Assembly (NCBI RefSeq): GCF_019510245.1
Contig: NZ_JAEKKT010000124.1
Location: 52,839 to 116,838 of the forward strand
Source of the DNA: Streptomyces sp.
GTDB lineage: Bacteria; Actinomycetota; Actinomycetes; Streptomycetales; Streptomycetaceae
Direction of reading: 5' to 3'
Length of the DNA: 64,000 nt
Shown here: positions 61,806 through 64,000 of the stretch, in pieces
How the letters are laid out: every line of letters starts with the position of its first letter
Numbering within the stretch: position 1 is the first letter of the stretch
The notes under the pieces: generated by a model
What the model was told of the DNA's origin: nothing
What the model saw: the letters and a program-made list of their open reading frames with translations, nothing else
The model's database searches: none
Made by a program: the position numbers and the translations under genes

Positions 61806-63608
61806 ATGCAGAGCGCCGAAACGGTGCTGGGTGTCCTGCGTGAGCGCGGCAGGCGCGGTCTGTCGTGCGAGGAACTGTATCGACAGATGTTCAACCCGCA
61901 GTTGTATCTGCTGGCTTACGGGCGTATCTACTCCAACAAGGGGGCGATGACACCGGGGGCCACGCGAGAGACCGTGGATGGCATGTCGATGGGTCGGATC
62001 GACCGCATCGTTGATGCGATGCGCCACGAGCGCTATCGGTTCCATCCCGCAAGGCGAGTTCACATCCCGAAGAAACAGAGCGGGAAAACTCGGCCTCTCG
62101 GCCTGCCGACTTGGTCGGACAAGTTGGTCGGCGAAGTGGTGCGTCTTCCTTTAGAGGCGTACTACGAACCGGTCTTCTCCGGCAGGTCCCACGGATTCCG
62201 TCCCCGGAAGGGCTGCCACACCGCACTGCGCGAAGTGGTCAACACCTGGACGGGGACGACCTGGTTCGTCGAGGGCGACATCGCCGACTACTTCGGGAGC
62301 CTCGACCATGAGGTCATGCTCCGGATCCTGGGCGAGAAGGTCCACGACAGCCCGTTCCTACGGCTGGTACGGAACATGTTGACGGCCGGATTCCTGGAGG
62401 ACTGGACCTGGCACGCGACACTGAGCGGAGCCCCGCAAGGCGGCGTGACCTCACCCGTGCTGTCCAACATCTACCTGCACAAGCTGGACACCTACGTCGA
62501 GCAGACACTCATCCCGGAATACACCCGAGGCAGGCTCCGAGCACGCAACACGGAATACCGCCGGGTGGAGTCGGCAATCGTACGTGCCCGCCGCAGAGGT
62601 GACCGCGCTGAAGTGCGCTCGCTCTACCGGCAGTTGCACCGCCTCCCCAGCCAGGATCCCAACGATCCTGACTGTCGGAGGCTGCGATACGTACGTTACG
62701 CCGATGACACCCTCCTCGGGCTTGTCGGGCCAAGGGCCGAGGCCGAAGAAATCAAACAGCGACTGGCGACGTTCCTGCGTGAAGACCTCAAGCTGGAACT
62801 GTCGCAAGAGAAGACGCTGATCACCCACGCCCGAACGGGCAGAGCTCGATTCCTCGGCTATCAGATCTCGACGGCGAGCACAGACCGCAGAACGCGACGG
62901 CCGTCCACGACGGATCGACGTAACCGCCGATCCCTCAACGGGACGATCGTCCTGCACGTGCCCGCCAACGTGATCAAAGCTAAGTCCGCCCCCTACATGG
63001 CGCGCGGAGAACCCGCATGCCAGAACTCACTCGTGAACGAGACCGATCACGTAATCGTCGGAAAGTTTGCCATCGAGTACCGGGGCGTCGTCCAGTACTA
63101 CCTGATGGCCGGTGACGTCTTCCGACTTCACCGGCTGCGCTGGGTCATGGAGACCTCCATGCTGCGGACTCTGGCGCGAAAGCACGGCTCGACGGTGTCG
63201 AAGATGGCGGCCCGCTTCAAGGCCAAAGTCCAGACACCCCACGGACCCCGCACCTGTTTCGAGGCTTGTATGCCACGGGACAACGGGAAGGAACTGGTGG
63301 CCCGATTTGGAGGGATTCCCCTCAAGCGGCAGAAGACGGCGGAACTGACCGACCGTCTGGCCGGCCCCGTCTATCCCCATAAAGAGCTGATCCGTCGGCT
63401 CCAAGGGAATCGGTGCGAAGTCTGCGAGCGGACAGGTGAGGTGGAGGTTCACCACATCAGGTCACTCAACGACCTCGTCCGGCTGGATGGGCCGTCCCCT
63501 GATTGGATGAAAATCATGGCCGGGCGCCGGCGCAAGGCCCTTGTGGTCTGCGGTGCCTGCCACGAGCGCATCCACATCAGGAAGCCAAGCACGATGCTCA
63601 CGCAGTAG
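61806..63608 (+). CDS. Group II intron-encoded reverse transcriptase/maturase with HNH nuclease
   Basis: The 600-residue protein has the RT palm (D-I-A-D-Y-F at about 158-163, Q-G-G-V-T-S-P near 211, Y298-A-D-D301), a maturase (X) domain around 425-480, and a C-terminal HNH endonuclease with zinc cysteines C537-x-x-C540, H-H-I (549-551) and C582-x-x-C-H. All motifs for splicing, target cleavage and retrohoming are intact. Codon use is less GC-biased than the neighbours. Leu116 is a TTA codon (62151-62153), which in Streptomyces requires the bldA tRNA and would limit expression to late growth. Confidence 0.93.
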   Translation: MQSAETVLGVLRERGRRGLSCEELYRQMFNPQLYLLAYGRIYSNKGAMTPGATRETVDGMSMGRIDRIVDAMRHERYRFHPARRVHIPKKQSGKTRPLGLPTWSDKLVGEVVRLPLEAYYEPVFSGRSHGFRPRKGCHTALREVVNTWTGTTWFVEGDIADYFGSLDHEVMLRILGEKVHDSPFLRLVRNMLTAGFLEDWTWHATLSGAPQGGVTSPVLSNIYLHKLDTYVEQTLIPEYTRGRLRARNTEYRRVESAIVRARRRGDRAEVRSLYRQLHRLPSQDPNDPDCRRLRYVRYADDTLLGLVGPRAEAEEIKQRLATFLREDLKLELSQEKTLITHARTGRARFLGYQISTASTDRRTRRPSTTDRRNRRSLNGTIVLHVPANVIKAKSAPYMARGEPACQNSLVNETDHVIVGKFAIEYRGVVQYYLMAGDVFRLHRLRWVMETSMLRTLARKHGSTVSKMAARFKAKVQTPHGPRTCFEACMPRDNGKELVARFGGIPLKRQKTAELTDRLAGPVYPHKELIRRLQGNRCEVCERTGEVEVHHIRSLNDLVRLDGPSPDWMKIMAGRRRKALVVCGACHERIHIRKPSTMLTQ

Positions 63609-63616
63609 TCACTGGA

Positions 63617-63711
63617 GAGCCGGATGCTCGGAAACGGGCCCGTCCGGTTCGGAGGGAGGCCGAGCGGAAAAGGCCCTGCCAGCAGGGACCTCGCCGCTCG
63701 GCCGACCCTAC
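63617..63711 (+). ncRNA. Group II intron domains V and VI
   Basis: Domain V is 34 bases with the GAGCCGGATGC...GTCCGGTTC shape and the catalytic AGC triad. Domain VI forms a long stem (GGCCGAGCGG with CCGCTCGGCC) and has an A seven bases before the end, in GACCCTAC, as candidate branch point. Confidence 0.85.
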
Positions 63712-63860
63712 CCGCACCCTGCTCGACGAATGGGCCTACGCCCGCCCCTACCGCACAGAGACCGAACGACGCGACGCCTTCCCCGCCTGGCTGCACACCT
63801 ACAATCACCACCGCGGACACACCGCGCTGAAAGGGAAACCACCCGCCAGCCGCGTCCCTA
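63712..63860 (+). pseudogene. IS481-family transposase, 3' exon (end lost)
   Basis: The sequence resumes the transposase frame with R-T-L-L-D-E-W-A-Y-A-R-P-Y-R and continues to H-T-Y-N-H-H-R-G-H-T-A-L and P-P-A-S-R-V-P. It then reads into unrelated sequence instead of N-L-P-G-Q-N-T-stop, and no stop appears before the window ends. Roughly seven residues and the terminal repeat are missing. Confidence 0.85.
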
Positions 63861-63883
63861 GAAGGCTGATGAAGATCTTGGTG

Positions 63884-63915
63884 AGGGCTGTTCGGCCGTC
63901 AGGCCGGACAGCCCT
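63884..63915 (-). terminator. Stem-loop downstream of the second transposase
   Basis: AGGGCTGTTCGGCC-gtca-GGCCGGACAGCCCT pairs along 14 bases with one mismatch and lies 5 bp past the stop codon of the leftward transposase fragment. Confidence 0.7.
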
Positions 63916-63919
63916 CCGC

Positions 63920-64000
63920 TCATGCACTGGCTGGTGCGATATGCCAGGTACCACTGGTGTGGGTGAGCCCGAGGCTGATCAGCCGGCGGAGGTTGAGGGC
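63920..64000 (-). CDS. C-terminal end of a transposase (partial, runs off the window)
   Basis: The last 26 codons read A-L-N-L-R-R-L-I-S-L-G-L-T-H-T and end W-H-I-A-P-A-S-A-stop. The N-L-R-R-L motif resembles the C-termini of IS1182- or IS5-type transposases. The gene enters from the right. Its IS end may lie at or near CTAG (63858-63861), directly against the truncated IS481 element. Confidence 0.55.
   Translation of the reverse strand, partial: ALNLRRLISLGLTHTSGTWHIAPASA

Larger units (their letters stand above)
61274..63711 (+). mobile_element. Group II intron (2438 nt) inserted in the transposase gene
   Basis: The 5' end is GTGCGCCACGAGG, a group II GUGYG start. The 3' end is ...GACCCTAC, with the required final AY. 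It carries a reverse-transcriptase/HNH gene (61806-63608), a 34-base domain V (63617-63650) and a domain VI hairpin. Removing exactly 61274-63711 restores V-E-R-F-N-R-T-L-L-D-E-W across the junction, the normal transposase sequence. The 532 bases before the protein gene correspond to ribozyme domains I-IV. It looks complete and may be active. Confidence 0.88.
60383..63860 (+). mobile_element. IS481-family element, interrupted and right-truncated
   Basis: The left end begins GTGTTCTGTCCTGGGAGGTT after CTAG. Read backwards this end encodes ...N-L-P-G-Q-N-T-stop, the typical last residues of this transposase group, which shows that the terminal inverted repeat normally doubles as the 3' end of the gene. 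At the right end the transposase reading stops matching at ...A-S-R-V-P and passes directly into CTAG and foreign sequence, so the right inverted repeat is missing. A group II intron occupies 61274-63711. Confidence 0.75.

Overview
The window is high-GC actinobacterial DNA and almost certainly Streptomyces chromosome. It has GTG starts, GTGA/ATGA translational couplings, Tat substrates, a two-permease sugar importer without its own ATPase, an SCO5389-like small protein and a TTA codon confined to a mobile element. No tRNA, rRNA or CRISPR array was seen.

Layout: (1) 1-4.9 kb: serine hydrolase, HutC-type GntR regulator with a DasR-like operator, a methyltransferase and a Tat-secreted beta-helix protein. 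(2) 5.1-17.0 kb: a divergent catabolic island. Leftward run SDR, HisD-like dehydrogenase, extradiol dioxygenase and FAH hydrolase; rightward run ABM protein, FAD monooxygenase, ACMSD-like amidohydrolase, shortened cyclase, BBE-type flavoprotein and a second FAH hydrolase; then a LysR regulator and another SDR. The set fits hydroxylation, ring cleavage and hydrolysis of an unidentified aromatic or cyclic substrate. (3) 17-27.6 kb: Pro-rich membrane protein, SDR/VOC/MFS operon, P450, a short Rho paralogue, a D,D-carboxypeptidase and two polyprenol-phosphate-type mannosyltransferases. (4) 27.8-33.5 kb: an amide and acidic amino acid block (glutaminase, aspartase, asparaginase, permease, FadR-type regulator). 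(5) 33.7-37.1 kb: UppP, a CrcB/DUF190/CrcB fluoride operon, an SMP-30 protein and a small HTH protein. (6) 37.3-45.5 kb: a galactan locus (GH53, GH42, binding protein, two permeases, LacI regulator) with three matching operators in the divergent promoter region.

(7) 45.7-49.0 kb: VOC and MarR proteins, an isolated PqqB homologue, a channel-like membrane protein and an SseB protein. (8) 49.6-51.0 kb: a CooC-like ATPase and SCO5389-like protein behind a Zur-like box. (9) 51.2-56.2 kb: PLP dehydratase and divergent YheO-type regulator sharing a 21-bp palindrome, an orphan Tat-dependent binding protein and a two-component system. (10) 56.2-60.1 kb: a three-gene operon with an uncharacterised 458-aa protein, a MoxR AAA ATPase and an HExxH plus VWA protein. 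(11) 60.4-64.0 kb: an IS481-type element whose transposase gene is split by a complete group II intron (reverse transcriptase, HNH, domains V and VI). The right end of that element is lost and abuts the C-terminal end of another transposase.

The most noteworthy items are the nested intron/IS structure with an exactly reconstructable exon junction, the MoxR/VWA trio, the Zur-like box on the ATPase operon, the Rho paralogue, the unassigned catabolic island, and two enzymes or binding proteins that look internally shortened.
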